NCBI RefSeq assembly: GCF_017744115.1
Contig: NZ_JAGHQW010000035.1
Span: 1 to 64,000, forward strand
Source: Salinisphaera sp. G21_0
Lineage (GTDB): Bacteria > Pseudomonadota > Gammaproteobacteria > Pseudomonadales > Endozoicomonadaceae
DNA length: 64,000 bases
Direction: 5' to 3'
The notes beneath the pieces are model-generated. The model was not told where the DNA came from, ran no database searches, and saw only the letters and a program-made list of their open reading frames with translations. A program made the translations under genes and the position numbers. This document shows positions 27,352 through 38,241 of the stretch, in pieces; the stretch's first letter is position 1, and every line of letters begins with the position of its first letter.

Positions 27352-29754
27352 TTACTGACGCAGGCTGGCATCGAAGTCCTGTTTCAAGCGGGCAACAACA
27401 CGGTCAACCAGCTCATTAACCTCGTCATCCTTTAGAGTGCGGGAAGGATGCTGTAAGGTCAAGCCCATGGCCAGGCTCTTGAACCCTGCTTCAATACCCT
27501 GACCGGCATAAACATCAAAAGTATTGACCCGGCGCAACAGTTCACCGGCTTCACTGGCAATTACCCGTTCAATGTCGCCAGCAGCAGTGGCGGCGTTAAC
27601 CACCAGTGCCAGGTCACGGCGAACTTCAGGATACTTCGACAGGGCTGCAAAACGGGTAACTTTGCCTTCAGTCACCGCTTTCAGGCTAAGCTCAACCAGA
27701 TAGACCGCAGCGGGCATATCCATCGTCTTTGCCAGCGATGGGTGCAGTGCGCCCATATGACCAATCACTTCGCCATCACGAACAATTTCGGCACACTGGC
27801 CAGGATGCATGGCAGCATGCTCGCCCTTGCGGAACACAAACTCATTACCGGCCTGCCCCAGGGCAAAGACCGCTTCGAAATCGCCTTTCAGGTCAAAGAA
27901 GTCAACGGCTTCAGCCTTACCCTGCCAGCTTTCCGGATGACGGCTGCCAGTAATCAGTGCTGCCAGCATTGGCTCCTGTTTAAGTTCATCGCCGTCTTTG
28001 CCCTTTTCCCTGATAAAGGTCAGACCTGTTTCAAACAGACGAACCCGGCTTTGCTGACGATTCAGGTTGTAGCCAGCGGTTTTAACCAATCCTGGCAGCA
28101 ACGTTGTGCGCATCACGGACAGATCGCTGGCAATCGGGTTGGACAGGGCAACAGGCTCACGCTGAGGGTCAAACAGCCGGTGCAGTTCCGGAGCGATAAA
28201 GCTGAAGCACACCGCCTCCTGATAACCACGGGCCGTCAGTACACGACGAATGTCTGATTCCTGAACCCGGGACTCGTCCACCTGTTTCATTTTTAGCAGC
28301 GCTGTCGGCGTGCTCTCAGGCAGATTGTTGTAGCCGTAAATTCGGCCAAGCTCTTCCACCAGATCTTCTTCGATGGCAATATCAAAGCGCCAGCTGGGGA
28401 CAGACACCGTCCAGCATGCCTGGCCACCGGTCTCTTCAACAAGCGTCAAGCCCAGACCCAGGCGCGACAGCAAAGCTTCAATATGACGATTTTCAATGGC
28501 CATACCCAGCAGTGACGTCACTTTTTCAGAACGCAGTGTCACTTCACGCAGAGCAGGCAGGTGGGCTTCGCTGGCCACTTCCGTTACCGGACCCGGTTCA
28601 CCGCCACAAATCTCAACGATCAGGGCCGTGGCACGTTCAACCGCCTTGTTCTGCAGCTGGAAATCAACACCACGTTCAAAGCGGTGGGAAGAGTCGGTGT
28701 GCAAGCCATAGGAACGGGCCTTACCGGCAATGGTAATCGGATCAAAGAATGCGCTTTCCAGGAAGATATGACGGGTCTGGTCACTGACGCCGGAACCTTC
28801 TCCCCCCATCACCCCGGCAATCGCCAGAGCCTTCTGCTCATCAGCAATGAGCAGTGTGTTGTCGTTCAGTGTGACTTCCTGGCCATCCAGCAGGGTCAGC
28901 TTCTCGCCAGACTCCGCCATGCGCACATGAATGCTGTCAGAGAGCATATCCAGGTCAAAGCCGTGCATAGGCTGACCCAGTTCCAGCATAACGTAGTTGG
29001 TGACATCCACCACCGGGTCAATGGAGCGGATACCGGAGCGACGCAGATGCTCGGTCAGCCACAATGGCGCAGAACGGGAAACGTCCACGTTACGAATAAC
29101 CCGGCCAACATAGCGCGGGCAGCCCTGTGGAGCATCGATATGAACCGGGAAGGTATCATCAATGGCGGGTGCCACTTCCGCTATCTGCTCTTCCGTCACA
29201 TCCGCCAGAAAGTTTGCACTGACTTCACGAGCCAGACCAGCGATGCTCAGACAGTCACCGCGATTAGGCGTCAGATCCACATCAATGATCTTGTCGTCCA
29301 GCGACAGGTATTCACGAATATTCTGGCCAACCGGGGCATCTGCCGGCAGCTCCATCAAACCATCGGAAGACTCTGCCATGCCGAGCTCTTCTTCGGCACA
29401 GAGCATGCCGAAGGATTCAACACCGCGCAATTTGGCTTTTTTAATTTTGAAGTTGCCGGGCAATACGGCACCCACAGTGGCAAAGGGAACCTTGATACCC
29501 ACCCGGGCATTAGGGGCACCACACACCACCTGGAAAGACTCACTGCCGGTACTGACCTGAGTCACCCGCAGCTTATCGGCGTCCGGGTGCTGCTCACAGG
29601 CAACAATTTCACCAATAACGACACCGGTAAACTCACCGGCAACCGCTTCAACCTCGTCAACTTCCAGACCAGCCATGGTGATTTTGTCCACCAGCGCCTG
29701 GGTATCGACCTCAATATTAACCCACTGCCGCAACCACTTTTCACTGAATTTCAT
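27352..29754 (-). CDS. pheT: Phenylalanyl-tRNA synthetase beta subunit
   Basis: This 800-residue protein is the beta chain of the alpha2-beta2 enzyme that charges tRNA-Phe. Domains in order: N-terminal EMAP/OB tRNA-binding fold (residues about 40-150, GVVIGEIVACEQHPDADKLRVTQV), B3/B4 editing region (about 210-390, RYVGRVIRNVD...GIRSIDPVVDVTNYVMLELGQPMHGFD), B5 domain (about 400-475), core (GRIYGYNNLP onward) and the C-terminal ferredoxin-fold anticodon-binding domain (about 705-800). Length matches the E. coli protein (795). It follows pheS after 69 bp. Confidence 0.97.
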   Translation of the reverse strand: MKFSEKWLRQWVNIEVDTQALVDKITMAGLEVDEVEAVAGEFTGVVIGEIVACEQHPDADKLRVTQVSTGSESFQVVCGAPNARVGIKVPFATVGAVLPGNFKIKKAKLRGVESFGMLCAEEELGMAESSDGLMELPADAPVGQNIREYLSLDDKIIDVDLTPNRGDCLSIAGLAREVSANFLADVTEEQIAEVAPAIDDTFPVHIDAPQGCPRYVGRVIRNVDVSRSAPLWLTEHLRRSGIRSIDPVVDVTNYVMLELGQPMHGFDLDMLSDSIHVRMAESGEKLTLLDGQEVTLNDNTLLIADEQKALAIAGVMGGEGSGVSDQTRHIFLESAFFDPITIAGKARSYGLHTDSSHRFERGVDFQLQNKAVERATALIVEICGGEPGPVTEVASEAHLPALREVTLRSEKVTSLLGMAIENRHIEALLSRLGLGLTLVEETGGQACWTVSVPSWRFDIAIEEDLVEELGRIYGYNNLPESTPTALLKMKQVDESRVQESDIRRVLTARGYQEAVCFSFIAPELHRLFDPQREPVALSNPIASDLSVMRTTLLPGLVKTAGYNLNRQQSRVRLFETGLTFIREKGKDGDELKQEPMLAALITGSRHPESWQGKAEAVDFFDLKGDFEAVFALGQAGNEFVFRKGEHAAMHPGQCAEIVRDGEVIGHMGALHPSLAKTMDMPAAVYLVELSLKAVTEGKVTRFAALSKYPEVRRDLALVVNAATAAGDIERVIASEAGELLRRVNTFDVYAGQGIEAGFKSLAMGLTLQHPSRTLKDDEVNELVDRVVARLKQDFDASLRQ

Positions 29755-29823
29755 GCTATTTACTCAATCCTGCTAAAACCGTCCGTTCTTAAACGTTTGA
29801 AAATGACGCTGTCCCAACCGCTC

Positions 29824-31051
<1,228 letters not shown>

Positions 31052-31252
31052 ATGCAGATCACGGTAAACAATCAGCCGATGGCAGTGGAGCCCCCTATCA
31101 GCGTTGAGGCCCTGTTACAGCAACTGAACCACCTTGAAAAAGGAATAGCCCTTGCGGTCAATAGTAAAATCATCAGCCGCTCCCGGTGGGAATCTTATCT
31201 GCTGAGTGACGGGGATCACATTACGCTGATAAAAGCAACGGCAGGTGGCTAA
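31052..31252 (+). CDS. thiS: Sulfur carrier protein ThiS
   Basis: This 66-residue ubiquitin-fold sulfur carrier for thiazole synthesis ends in the essential di-glycine (TAGG), which is adenylated and thiocarboxylated to donate sulfur to ThiG. MQITVNNQPMAVEPPISVEALL and KIISRSRWESYLLSDGDHITLIKATAGG are typical. The ATG at 31052 is chosen over an upstream in-frame ATG at 30926 because it gives the family length. First gene of thiSGH; the stop codon abuts a palindromic element. Confidence 0.95.
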   Translation: MQITVNNQPMAVEPPISVEALLQQLNHLEKGIALAVNSKIISRSRWESYLLSDGDHITLIKATAGG

Positions 31253-31401
31253 GGAATTACCATGAATAACTTCCTCTTTTTTGCCACGGAGGCACGGAGT
31301 CACAGAGGAAAAGATTTTTTCTTTTCTCCGTGACTCCTTGCCTCCGTGGCAAGGTTTTTCTTTAACTGGTTACGATATGGAAGTTATTTCAGGACAGTTC
31401 C
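31253..31401. repeat. Nested palindromic element between thiS and thiG
   Basis: Inner arms of about 31 bases (GCCACGGAGGCACGGAGTCA from 31283, complement ending at 31350) form a near-perfect hairpin around a T-rich loop. Outer ends GGAATTACCATGAATAACTT (31253) and AAGTTATTTCAGGACAGTTC (31381) form a second, imperfect pair. The outer ends resemble those of the element at 15716-15885 (GGAATT...GAAATAA). The element begins at the base right after the thiS stop codon. Confidence 0.8.
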
Positions 31402-31472
31402 TAAACCTCTATTGTTTTAGTGTAAATTTGAACAGACATAAACCGAAGCTCATTAAATAACGTAAGGCTGGC

Positions 31473-32252
31473 ATGCTGGAAATTGCGGATAAAACCTTTT
31501 CTTCACGACTGTTTACCGGAACCGGAAAGTTCAGTAACAGCCAATTGATGACCGATGCCATCATTGCCTCCGGCAGTGAACTGGTCACCATGGCGCTTAA
31601 GCGGGTTGACCTGAATGAGCAACAGGATAATATCCTCGGGCCTCTTCTGGACCGGCAGCTTGAGCACAACCTGAACCTGCTGCCAAACACCTCAGGGGCC
31701 CGCACTGCGGATGAAGCCGTTTACGCAGCCCAGCTGGCCAGAGAAGCCCTCGGCACCCATTTCGTCAAAGTCGAAATTCATCCAGACCCCAAATACCTTC
31801 TGCCAGACCCTATTGAAACCCTGAAAGCCTGCGAAACATTAAGTGCCATGGGTTTTGCCGTCATGCCTTATATCCATGCAGATCCGGTTCTCTGTAAACG
31901 CCTTGAGGAAGTGGGTGTTGCTGCCGTTATGCCCCTGGGTTCTCCCATTGGCAGTAACCTGGGGCTGAAGACCAAAGAGTTTATCCAGATTATTATTGAA
32001 CAAAGCTCGGTGCCGGTGGTGATTGATGCGGGCATAGGAAGCCCTTCCGACGCGGCCCTGGCCATGGAGATGGGGGCTGATGCCGTGCTGGTCAATTCCG
32101 CCATCGCCGTGGCCCGTGATCCGGTACAAATGGCCATCGCCTTTAAAGACGCCGTTATCGCCGGGCGCAGGGCTTACCAGGCCGGTCTTGGTGGGCGCTC
32201 TTTACAGGCCCAGGCCAGCAGCCCGTTAACGGCCTTTCTGGATGACCTTTAG
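31473..32252 (+). CDS. thiG: Thiazole synthase ThiG
   Basis: This 259-residue TIM-barrel enzyme condenses deoxyxylulose 5-phosphate, dehydroglycine and the ThiS thiocarboxylate to the thiamine thiazole phosphate. It shows [10 protein letters not shown] near the start, the Schiff-base lysine in [16 protein letters not shown] near residue 99, and phosphate-binding [36 protein letters not shown] precedes the ATG. It is separated from thiS by 220 bp because of the palindromic element; these genes are normally nearly adjacent. Confidence 0.97.
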   Translation: MLEIADKTFSSRLFTGTGKFSNSQLMTDAIIASGSELVTMALKRVDLNEQQDNILGPLLDRQLEHNLNLLPNTSGARTADEAVYAAQLAREALGTHFVKVEIHPDPKYLLPDPIETLKACETLSAMGFAVMPYIHADPVLCKRLEEVGVAAVMPLGSPIGSNLGLKTKEFIQIIIEQSSVPVVIDAGIGSPSDAALAMEMGADAVLVNSAIAVARDPVQMAIAFKDAVIAGRRAYQAGLGGRSLQAQASSPLTAFLDDL

Positions 32253-32263
32253 GAGAGGACGTG

Positions 32264-33388
32264 ATGACCTTTCTTGACCACTTTAATCAGCTTCAGTGGG
32301 ATGAATTGAAAATGACCATCCACAGCCAGACCGCTGCGGATGTAGAGAACGCCCTGCACAGCACCAGACTGAACCATCAGCAGTTTCTGGCGCTGATATC
32401 CCCGGCAGCAGAACCCTACCTGGAAGCCATGGCGCAAAAAAGCAGGCAGCTGACCCGACAACGGTTCGGCAATACTTTGCAGCTCTTTATTCCGCTCTAT
32501 CTTTCCAACAAGTGCACCAATATCTGCACTTACTGCGGTTTCAGTCTCGGTAACAAAATTCGCCGGAAAACCCTGAAGATGGACGAGCTGGACCAGGAGG
32601 TGGCAGCCATCAAAAAGATGGGATTCGATCACATCCTGCTGGTGACTGGCGAAGCCCCGGGAACGGTGGGTGTCAGCTACATCAAATCGGTGATTGAGCG
32701 GCTGCGGCCACACTTCTCCCATATCAGTATTGAGATCCAGCCTCTGGACCAGGAAGATTATCAATCCCTGATGGCCGCTGGCCTTGATGCAGTGCTGGTT
32801 TACCAGGAAACCTATCACCGGTCTGCCTATGAGCAATACCATCTCCGGGGCAGCAAAATGAATTTCAACTACCGCCTGGAAACCGCTGACCGACTGGGAC
32901 GGGCAGGCATTGATAAAATCGGTGTTGGTGCCTTGATTGGTCTGGAAGACTGGCGAACCGACTCGGCCATGGTGGCGGCTCACCTGGATTACCTGGAAAA
33001 GACCTACTGGCGCACCCGCTACTCCATTTCCTTCCCCCGGCTGCGCCCCTGTGAAGGTGATTTTCAGCCGGTATCGGTGATCTCTGACCGACAACTGGTT
33101 CAGCTGATCTGCGCTTACCGCCTGTTCAAACCCGAAGCCGAGCTCTCCTTATCCACCCGTGAATCGGCAACGTTCCGGGATAATGTCCTGCCCCTTGGTA
33201 TCACCACCATGAGCGCCTATTCCAGCACCCACCCCGGAGGCTATGCCGATGACAATATCCTGGGCAATGAAGATCTGGAACAGTTCACCATTGACGACAA
33301 TCGACGTCCAGAAGCAGTGGCGGATGCCATTCGGGCCAAAGGGCTCGAACCGGTCTGGAAAGACTGGTCCCACTGTTTCAGCCATTAA
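32264..33388 (+). CDS. thiH: 2-iminoacetate synthase ThiH (radical SAM)
   Basis: This 374-residue radical SAM tyrosine lyase makes dehydroglycine for ThiG and cresol as by-product. The [4Fe-4S] motif is CTNICTYC near residue 80 (C-x3-C-x2-C), followed by GFSLGNKIRRKTL. Also visible are LLVTGEAPG and ISIEIQPL. The ATG at 32264 follows AGGAGAGG; the GTG just before it is not needed. The choice of ThiH rather than ThiO (glycine oxidase) means that thiazole synthesis does not require oxygen. thiF and thiC are not in the window. Confidence 0.96.
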   Translation: MTFLDHFNQLQWDELKMTIHSQTAADVENALHSTRLNHQQFLALISPAAEPYLEAMAQKSRQLTRQRFGNTLQLFIPLYLSNKCTNICTYCGFSLGNKIRRKTLKMDELDQEVAAIKKMGFDHILLVTGEAPGTVGVSYIKSVIERLRPHFSHISIEIQPLDQEDYQSLMAAGLDAVLVYQETYHRSAYEQYHLRGSKMNFNYRLETADRLGRAGIDKIGVGALIGLEDWRTDSAMVAAHLDYLEKTYWRTRYSISFPRLRPCEGDFQPVSVISDRQLVQLICAYRLFKPEAELSLSTRESATFRDNVLPLGITTMSAYSSTHPGGYADDNILGNEDLEQFTIDDNRRPEAVADAIRAKGLEPVWKDWSHCFSH

Positions 33389-33415
33389 CAGTTTCACTTG
33401 GTCAGTTATCCGGCT

Positions 33416-34030
33416 ATGAGCAACTCAACAAACAATTCATCAGGCAACTCTTCTGACAACGATGACATCTCTGCTTTCCTGAAAGAGATGAAAGGCGTAA
33501 ACCCATTAAAGAAAAAAGCAACCGCTGATATCCAGAAAGTTCAGCGGGTCACACCGGGCCAGGAGATTCGCAAGGCCGCTGCGGAAGACACCTTTACCGA
33601 CCCGAATTTTCTTTCACTGCTCAACCCGAAGATGGTCAAACCCCATGACTTTCTGGTCTGGAAGCGGGATGGTGTGCAGGAAGGCGTGTTCAAAAAACTC
33701 CGCCTGGGCAAATATGATATTGAGGCACGCCTCGACCTCCACCACAAAACCGCCCGGGAAGCACGGGAGCAGGTTTTCCAGTTTATCAATGATTGCCGGG
33801 AACACGAGCTGCGTACTGTCTTGATAGCCCATGGGCGCGGTGAGAAAAGCACCCCGCCTGCCCTGCTGAAAAGTTACCTGTACAACTGGCTACCCCAGAT
33901 GGAAGCAGTGCTGGCCTTTCACAGCGCACTGAAAGTCCATGGCGGCTCCGGAGCGCTTTATGTGATGATCAGAAAAAGTGAGCGGGAAAAACTGGAAAAC
34001 CGCGAGCGCCATGCAAAACGGACAAAATAA
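33416..34030 (+). CDS. Smr-domain protein (SmrA-like)
   Basis: This 204-residue protein has a Ser/Asn/Asp-rich N-terminus, a middle DPNFLSLLNP...VWKRDGVQEGVFKKLRLGKYDIEARLDLHH and a C-terminal Smr (small MutS-related) domain with LDLHHKTAREA, the loop AHGRGEKS, and HGGSGALYVMIRK. Smr domains carry nuclease activity in several characterised proteins; E. coli SmrB acts on mRNA at collided ribosomes, while SmrA is less well defined. It begins 28 bp after thiH and may be co-transcribed with it, probably by chance. Confidence 0.85.
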   Translation: MSNSTNNSSGNSSDNDDISAFLKEMKGVNPLKKKATADIQKVQRVTPGQEIRKAAAEDTFTDPNFLSLLNPKMVKPHDFLVWKRDGVQEGVFKKLRLGKYDIEARLDLHHKTAREAREQVFQFINDCREHELRTVLIAHGRGEKSTPPALLKSYLYNWLPQMEAVLAFHSALKVHGGSGALYVMIRKSEREKLENRERHAKRTK

Positions 34031-34115
34031 ACCACCTGAAGCAGGTAAGTGTTAGAACTATAAGACCAAATCCGAGTCTAATCTGAACTCAGAATAGCTC
34101 GGAAAGGTGACAGAG

Positions 34116-36476
34116 ATGGATGCCAATCAGTCGGCTTCAGCAACTCAAGGTTCTTCAATTGGTTCTCAAATTGAGACTCCCACCACTCAACCAGGAGCTC
34201 GTTCACGGCATAAGCATCGAACGCTTCATCGACCCAAAAAAGCTTCCGGGAGTGCTTCTGCCCGCAGCCTCTCAGAAAGAGAGAAAGTTGCAAAAGCTCT
34301 ATATGACAGGGGGGCTTCCTCTATGCAACATATTCCTGACCGGGTTCTTAAAAATCAGTGGCAATCAGAAGCCGCTCACCTTCCCAGAGAATACCAACGA
34401 CAGCATATTGCTCAGATGCAAGGATTAAAAAAAATACAAAAACTGGTTCAGGAGGGACGGAAAGATGAGCTGGATAAAATTATTGGGACCACAGTGTCCT
34501 ATACAGATATTACCGATGGCATTCAAACAGTTATAAATAAAAGTGAACAGCATCCGCGAAAACCCGGCATAAACCAGCAACTCCAGCAGATTAAAGAACA
34601 AACGCCTGTTACTCAATTAAAAGTGCTTAAATCAATAGCGCTTGATTTGTCAGGTACATTACAAAGAAAAAGCAAGGAGTTCCTGACAAAAACAGACAAG
34701 GAAAACTTTCATCACTGGTTTCAGGCAACCATGCGCTGCATGCTGAAAACAGACACTATTGAGCAACCATCTGACAGTAAACTGCCTGTAATTGCTGAAG
34801 CAACCCTTCAACTGTTTCAGATAATAATCGACAGACAATTAGCCGATTCTGACCTCGTGCCTTATGTTCTTCTGGCAAAAACATTGGGCAAACTTTACAA
34901 ACTGTCCATTAATCAATCTGTTTCGGGAGAAACAAGAGCCAGACTAACGACGGTCATAGCATCACTGTGTGATAGTTTTGAAAACTCTGACATTGCCCGA
35001 ACCCCGGCATTTATTGGCTTGAGAGAACAATCGCTGGTCATTCACCTGAAATCACTAAATCCTGCCGGAGTTAATATTCCTTCCAGCAAAAGCATAGAGC
35101 TTCTTACTGATCTTATTGAAATAGCGCCAACCACAGAAAACATATTTTTATTGATAAAAATCCTTGTAAACTTTTATGGTCTGGTTGATTTTGGAGATGA
35201 AGAGCAAGTAAGGCAACAGATAAAAAAAATCACTGCATCAGATGTTTCCGATGCTCTGATTGCTTACCTTGACGGCAACATCGCTGAAGTTGTTGCTTTA
35301 GATAGTCAAAATCCCATGGTTATTTGGCTGAAGGCAATGATTGCCCTTAACCATCAGCTTGACCCGGAAAAGTCTGAACGGTTATTAGTTGATGCTGCCA
35401 GTAACGATGATACGATGCACTTTGAACTGGCCCGGTTTTACCTTGAGCACTGCCAATCACCTGGTCGTGAAAAACTGGTAACCATCAAATCTTTATTAGA
35501 GAAATCAGAATCCAGACTCCATGAAGCAGAACGGTCTTTATGGTTGCAATGCAATGCAAAGGTTAATCAACTGATATTCCTGGAAGAAGAAAGCCAAATA
35601 ACACCATCAAGTAATAATGCATTGCAAACCGTTCCTCCTGAGAAAAACGACAGGATCGAGCTAATTGAAGCCAAACCTTCAGCAACACCTACCATAGAGA
35701 CGAAACAAGTACTATTAACCGATCTATCTTCAGTGATGTCACTGGCAAAAGCTCTCATTAAGAAATATCAATATCACCACGATGCCACTTCTGGCAACAG
35801 CGATGAGGTTAAAACATTTTCAGTTATTGGCTGGAAGGGAAAAAAACTCAACCCTTTTGAAGCCATGAAGCCTGAAAACCGGAATCCTGTCATCAATAAG
35901 CTGCTTCGCCATATTCATACCTGTAGAATTTTCAACAATCTTGAACAGGAAGTCAGATGTTATGACATTCTGAAAAACCAGAAATTCATGTTCATGTTAC
36001 AGTTCGAACGCCTGCTCGAAGAAGCAACATGGACGCTTCTTCATTGCACTGAAGATCCTCATAGCGGTGGTTTAAGATCAAGTCAACAAGAGCGGCTGGA
36101 TGCTCTGAATTTAGCAAAGCAGATGATGATCCTATGCCTGCAACACACGGTTAAACAAACTGAGATAGTAGACGGTGAACAGCGGGTTAACGACCGTATT
36201 GCATCGCTAACTGACTGGCTTGATAACATCAATAACTTCGGCGGCGATAAAGAATTGCAACAGTATATGAGACACAATATCCGCTGTCGCGCAGGAAGTG
36301 GTCTTGGTCATATCTTCCGATTTATTCAGGAGGAAACGGGAAGAAGCGAAATGGCAAAAATGGCCTCCCTGTGCTTCGGGGCCAAGACGACATTTGACCC
36401 CTGTTATAAACCTGAATGCAAAGCCCCTAAGGAAAATAGAGAGCAATACTACCGTCGGGTGACTCTTTACCGATAA
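34116..36476 (+). CDS. Unrecognised 786-residue helical protein
   Basis: No known family was recognised. The ATG at 34116 follows GGAAAGG. Residues 1-60 are Ser/Gln/basic-rich and probably disordered (GARSRHKHRTLHRPKKASGS). The remainder is strongly helical, with stretches that look like irregular TPR or other alpha-solenoid repeats (for example around HFELARFYLEHCQSPGREKL near residue 440 and NLEQEVRCYDILKNQKFMF near 610). A Pro/Ser-rich break near residue 500 divides two helical halves. No signal peptide or membrane segment. Lower GC than the flanking smr and aspA genes. A strong hairpin follows the stop. Effector-like architecture, but this is only a guess. Confidence 0.7.
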   Translation: MDANQSASATQGSSIGSQIETPTTQPGARSRHKHRTLHRPKKASGSASARSLSEREKVAKALYDRGASSMQHIPDRVLKNQWQSEAAHLPREYQRQHIAQMQGLKKIQKLVQEGRKDELDKIIGTTVSYTDITDGIQTVINKSEQHPRKPGINQQLQQIKEQTPVTQLKVLKSIALDLSGTLQRKSKEFLTKTDKENFHHWFQATMRCMLKTDTIEQPSDSKLPVIAEATLQLFQIIIDRQLADSDLVPYVLLAKTLGKLYKLSINQSVSGETRARLTTVIASLCDSFENSDIARTPAFIGLREQSLVIHLKSLNPAGVNIPSSKSIELLTDLIEIAPTTENIFLLIKILVNFYGLVDFGDEEQVRQQIKKITASDVSDALIAYLDGNIAEVVALDSQNPMVIWLKAMIALNHQLDPEKSERLLVDAASNDDTMHFELARFYLEHCQSPGREKLVTIKSLLEKSESRLHEAERSLWLQCNAKVNQLIFLEEESQITPSSNNALQTVPPEKNDRIELIEAKPSATPTIETKQVLLTDLSSVMSLAKALIKKYQYHHDATSGNSDEVKTFSVIGWKGKKLNPFEAMKPENRNPVINKLLRHIHTCRIFNNLEQEVRCYDILKNQKFMFMLQFERLLEEATWTLLHCTEDPHSGGLRSSQQERLDALNLAKQMMILCLQHTVKQTEIVDGEQRVNDRIASLTDWLDNINNFGGDKELQQYMRHNIRCRAGSGLGHIFRFIQEETGRSEMAKMASLCFGAKTTFDPCYKPECKAPKENREQYYRRVTLYR

Positions 36477-36489
36477 CCTGAATGTTAAA

Positions 36490-36520
36490 CCACACTCAGC
36501 GCTGGAAGCGCTGAGTGTGG
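36490..36520. terminator. Perfect hairpin after the 786-residue protein gene
   Basis: A 14-bp perfect stem (CCACACTCAGCGCT and AGCGCTGAGTGTGG) with a three-base loop lies 13 bp past the stop codon. It has no T-run, so it may act as a factor-dependent terminator or 3'-end stabiliser. Confidence 0.65.
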
Positions 36521-36572
36521 CATACCCGTCCTCATTGCCAATCACAAGCATAGATACGAAAACTGATCAAAA

Positions 36573-36586
36573 TTGATACAGATCAT
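36573..36586 (+). promoter_or_regulatory. Putative FNR/Anr box upstream of aspA
   Basis: TTGATACAGATCAT matches the FNR consensus TTGAT-N4-ATCAA at nine of ten positions. It lies about 190 bp before the chosen aspA start. E. coli aspA is FNR-activated, so anaerobic control here is plausible. Transcription start and -10 box were not determined. Confidence 0.55.
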
Positions 36587-36766
36587 CCCTTTTCTCTATT
36601 TTTGATACCTTTTTATTCAGTTAGGTAGTACCACTTATTGCTGATAATTATGGAGAGGCACAGACTAAACCGAGCCAGCCTGCTTTTACCAAGCAAACAG
36701 GCTTATCCGATGCAGGCTAATGTTTTTCCTCCAGTGCGCAACTATGGCGCTATCCCAGGCCAAGAA

Positions 36767-38191
36767 ATGACAGACCTTACCCAATACCGAATTGAACACG
36801 ATCTGCTCGGTGAAGCTCCGGTTCCGGAAAATGTTTACTATGGCATCCAGACTCAGCGTGCCGTGGAAAACTTCCAGATCAGTGGTGTTCAGCTTAACCA
36901 CTACGCCAACCTGCCACGGGCCCTGGCCATGGTTAAGAAAGCCTGTGCATTGGCGAACCGTGATCTGGGCATGCTGGACCAGCAGAAAGCGGAAGCCATT
37001 GCTGATGCCTGTGATGAGATCATCGAAGGCCGTCTGCACGATCAGTTTGTTGTTGACATGATTCAGGGCGGTGCGGGTACTTCCACCAACATGAACGCCA
37101 ACGAAGTCATCTGTAACCGTGCCCTGGAGCTGATGGGACATCGTCGTGGTGAATACCAGTACCTGCACCCGAACACCCACGTCAACATGGCACAATCTAC
37201 CAACGACGTATACCCGACAGCGATGCGTCTGGCCATGGTGCTCAAGCACAAGTCACTGCTGGTAGCCATCAAGAGCCTGAAAAATGCCCTGGACGTCAAA
37301 GCCAACGAGTTCAACGACATTCTGAAGATGGGCCGTACCCAGTTGCAGGACGCGGTTCCTATGACCCTGGGTCAGGAATTCCGTGCCTTCAGCACCACCA
37401 TCGGTGAAGACGTTCAGCGTATCGGTGAAATGGCCGCGCTGCTGCGTGAAGTGAACCTGGGTGGTACAGCGATCGGTACCGGCATCACTGCTGACAGCCG
37501 TTATGCGCCGCTGGCCATCAAATACCTGAGTGAAATCTCTGACCAGGAAATGATTCTGGCTGGCGACCTGGTAGAAGCCACGTCCGATATGGGCGCATTC
37601 GTTATTTTCTCCAGCGCCCTGAAACGTCTGGCGGTTAAGCTGTCCAAAATCAGCAACGACCTGCGCCTGCTCTCCAGTGGCCCGCTGTGTGGCTTTAACG
37701 AGATCAACCTGCCAGAAATGCAGCCTGGTTCGTCGATCATGCCTGGTAAAGTAAACCCGGTTATCCCGGAAGCCATGAACCAGATCGCGTTCCACGTTAT
37801 TGGCAACGACATGGTCGTAACCCTGGCTTCTGAGGCCGCGCAGCTGCAGCTGAACTACGCTGAGCCAGTATTGGTTTACAAGATTCTTGAGTCTATCCAG
37901 CAGCTGTCTGCCGGCATGAACATGCTGACCGAGAAGTGCATCAAGGGCATTACCGCCAACCGTGACGTGTGCCAGAGCTACGTAGACAACAGTGTTGGTC
38001 TGGTTACCGCACTGAACCCATACCTGGGCTACGAAAACTCCAGCCGCATCGCCAAGACTGCCCTGAAGAGCGGCCGTCGTGTAGTTGAACTGGTGCTGGA
38101 AGAAGGCCTGCTGACCGAAGAGCAGCTAAAAGAGATCCTGAAACCGGAAAACATGATTGCGCCGCTGAATCTGAGCCAGTCAGCTCACTGA
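36767..38191 (+). CDS. aspA: Aspartate ammonia-lyase
   Basis: This enzyme of about 474 residues reversibly deaminates L-aspartate to fumarate and ammonia. It has VYYGIQTQRAVENF near residue 25, GGAGTSTNMNANEVICNRA near 100, NMAQSTNDVYPTAMRLAM near 140 and the superfamily signature GSSIMPGKVNPVIPE with the catalytic serine loop near residue 320. The start MTDLTQYRIEHDLLG at 36767 matches the length of the E. coli protein (478); upstream in-frame ATGs at 36650 and 36710 would add 39 and 19 residues. Codon use is strongly biased to C-ending codons compared with neighbours, suggesting high expression. Followed by a good terminator. Confidence 0.95.
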   Translation: MTDLTQYRIEHDLLGEAPVPENVYYGIQTQRAVENFQISGVQLNHYANLPRALAMVKKACALANRDLGMLDQQKAEAIADACDEIIEGRLHDQFVVDMIQGGAGTSTNMNANEVICNRALELMGHRRGEYQYLHPNTHVNMAQSTNDVYPTAMRLAMVLKHKSLLVAIKSLKNALDVKANEFNDILKMGRTQLQDAVPMTLGQEFRAFSTTIGEDVQRIGEMAALLREVNLGGTAIGTGITADSRYAPLAIKYLSEISDQEMILAGDLVEATSDMGAFVIFSSALKRLAVKLSKISNDLRLLSSGPLCGFNEINLPEMQPGSSIMPGKVNPVIPEAMNQIAFHVIGNDMVVTLASEAAQLQLNYAEPVLVYKILESIQQLSAGMNMLTEKCIKGITANRDVCQSYVDNSVGLVTALNPYLGYENSSRIAKTALKSGRRVVELVLEEGLLTEEQLKEILKPENMIAPLNLSQSAH

Positions 38192-38215
38192 TGATTTAAC
38201 ACTGACATCAGATGG

Positions 38216-38241
38216 AAGGCCTGTAGAAGTACAGGCCTTTT
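38216..38241 (+). terminator. Rho-independent terminator of aspA
   Basis: The stem AAGGCCTGTA, loop GAAG and stem TACAGGCCTT are followed by T residues. It lies 25 bp after the aspA stop. Confidence 0.9.
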
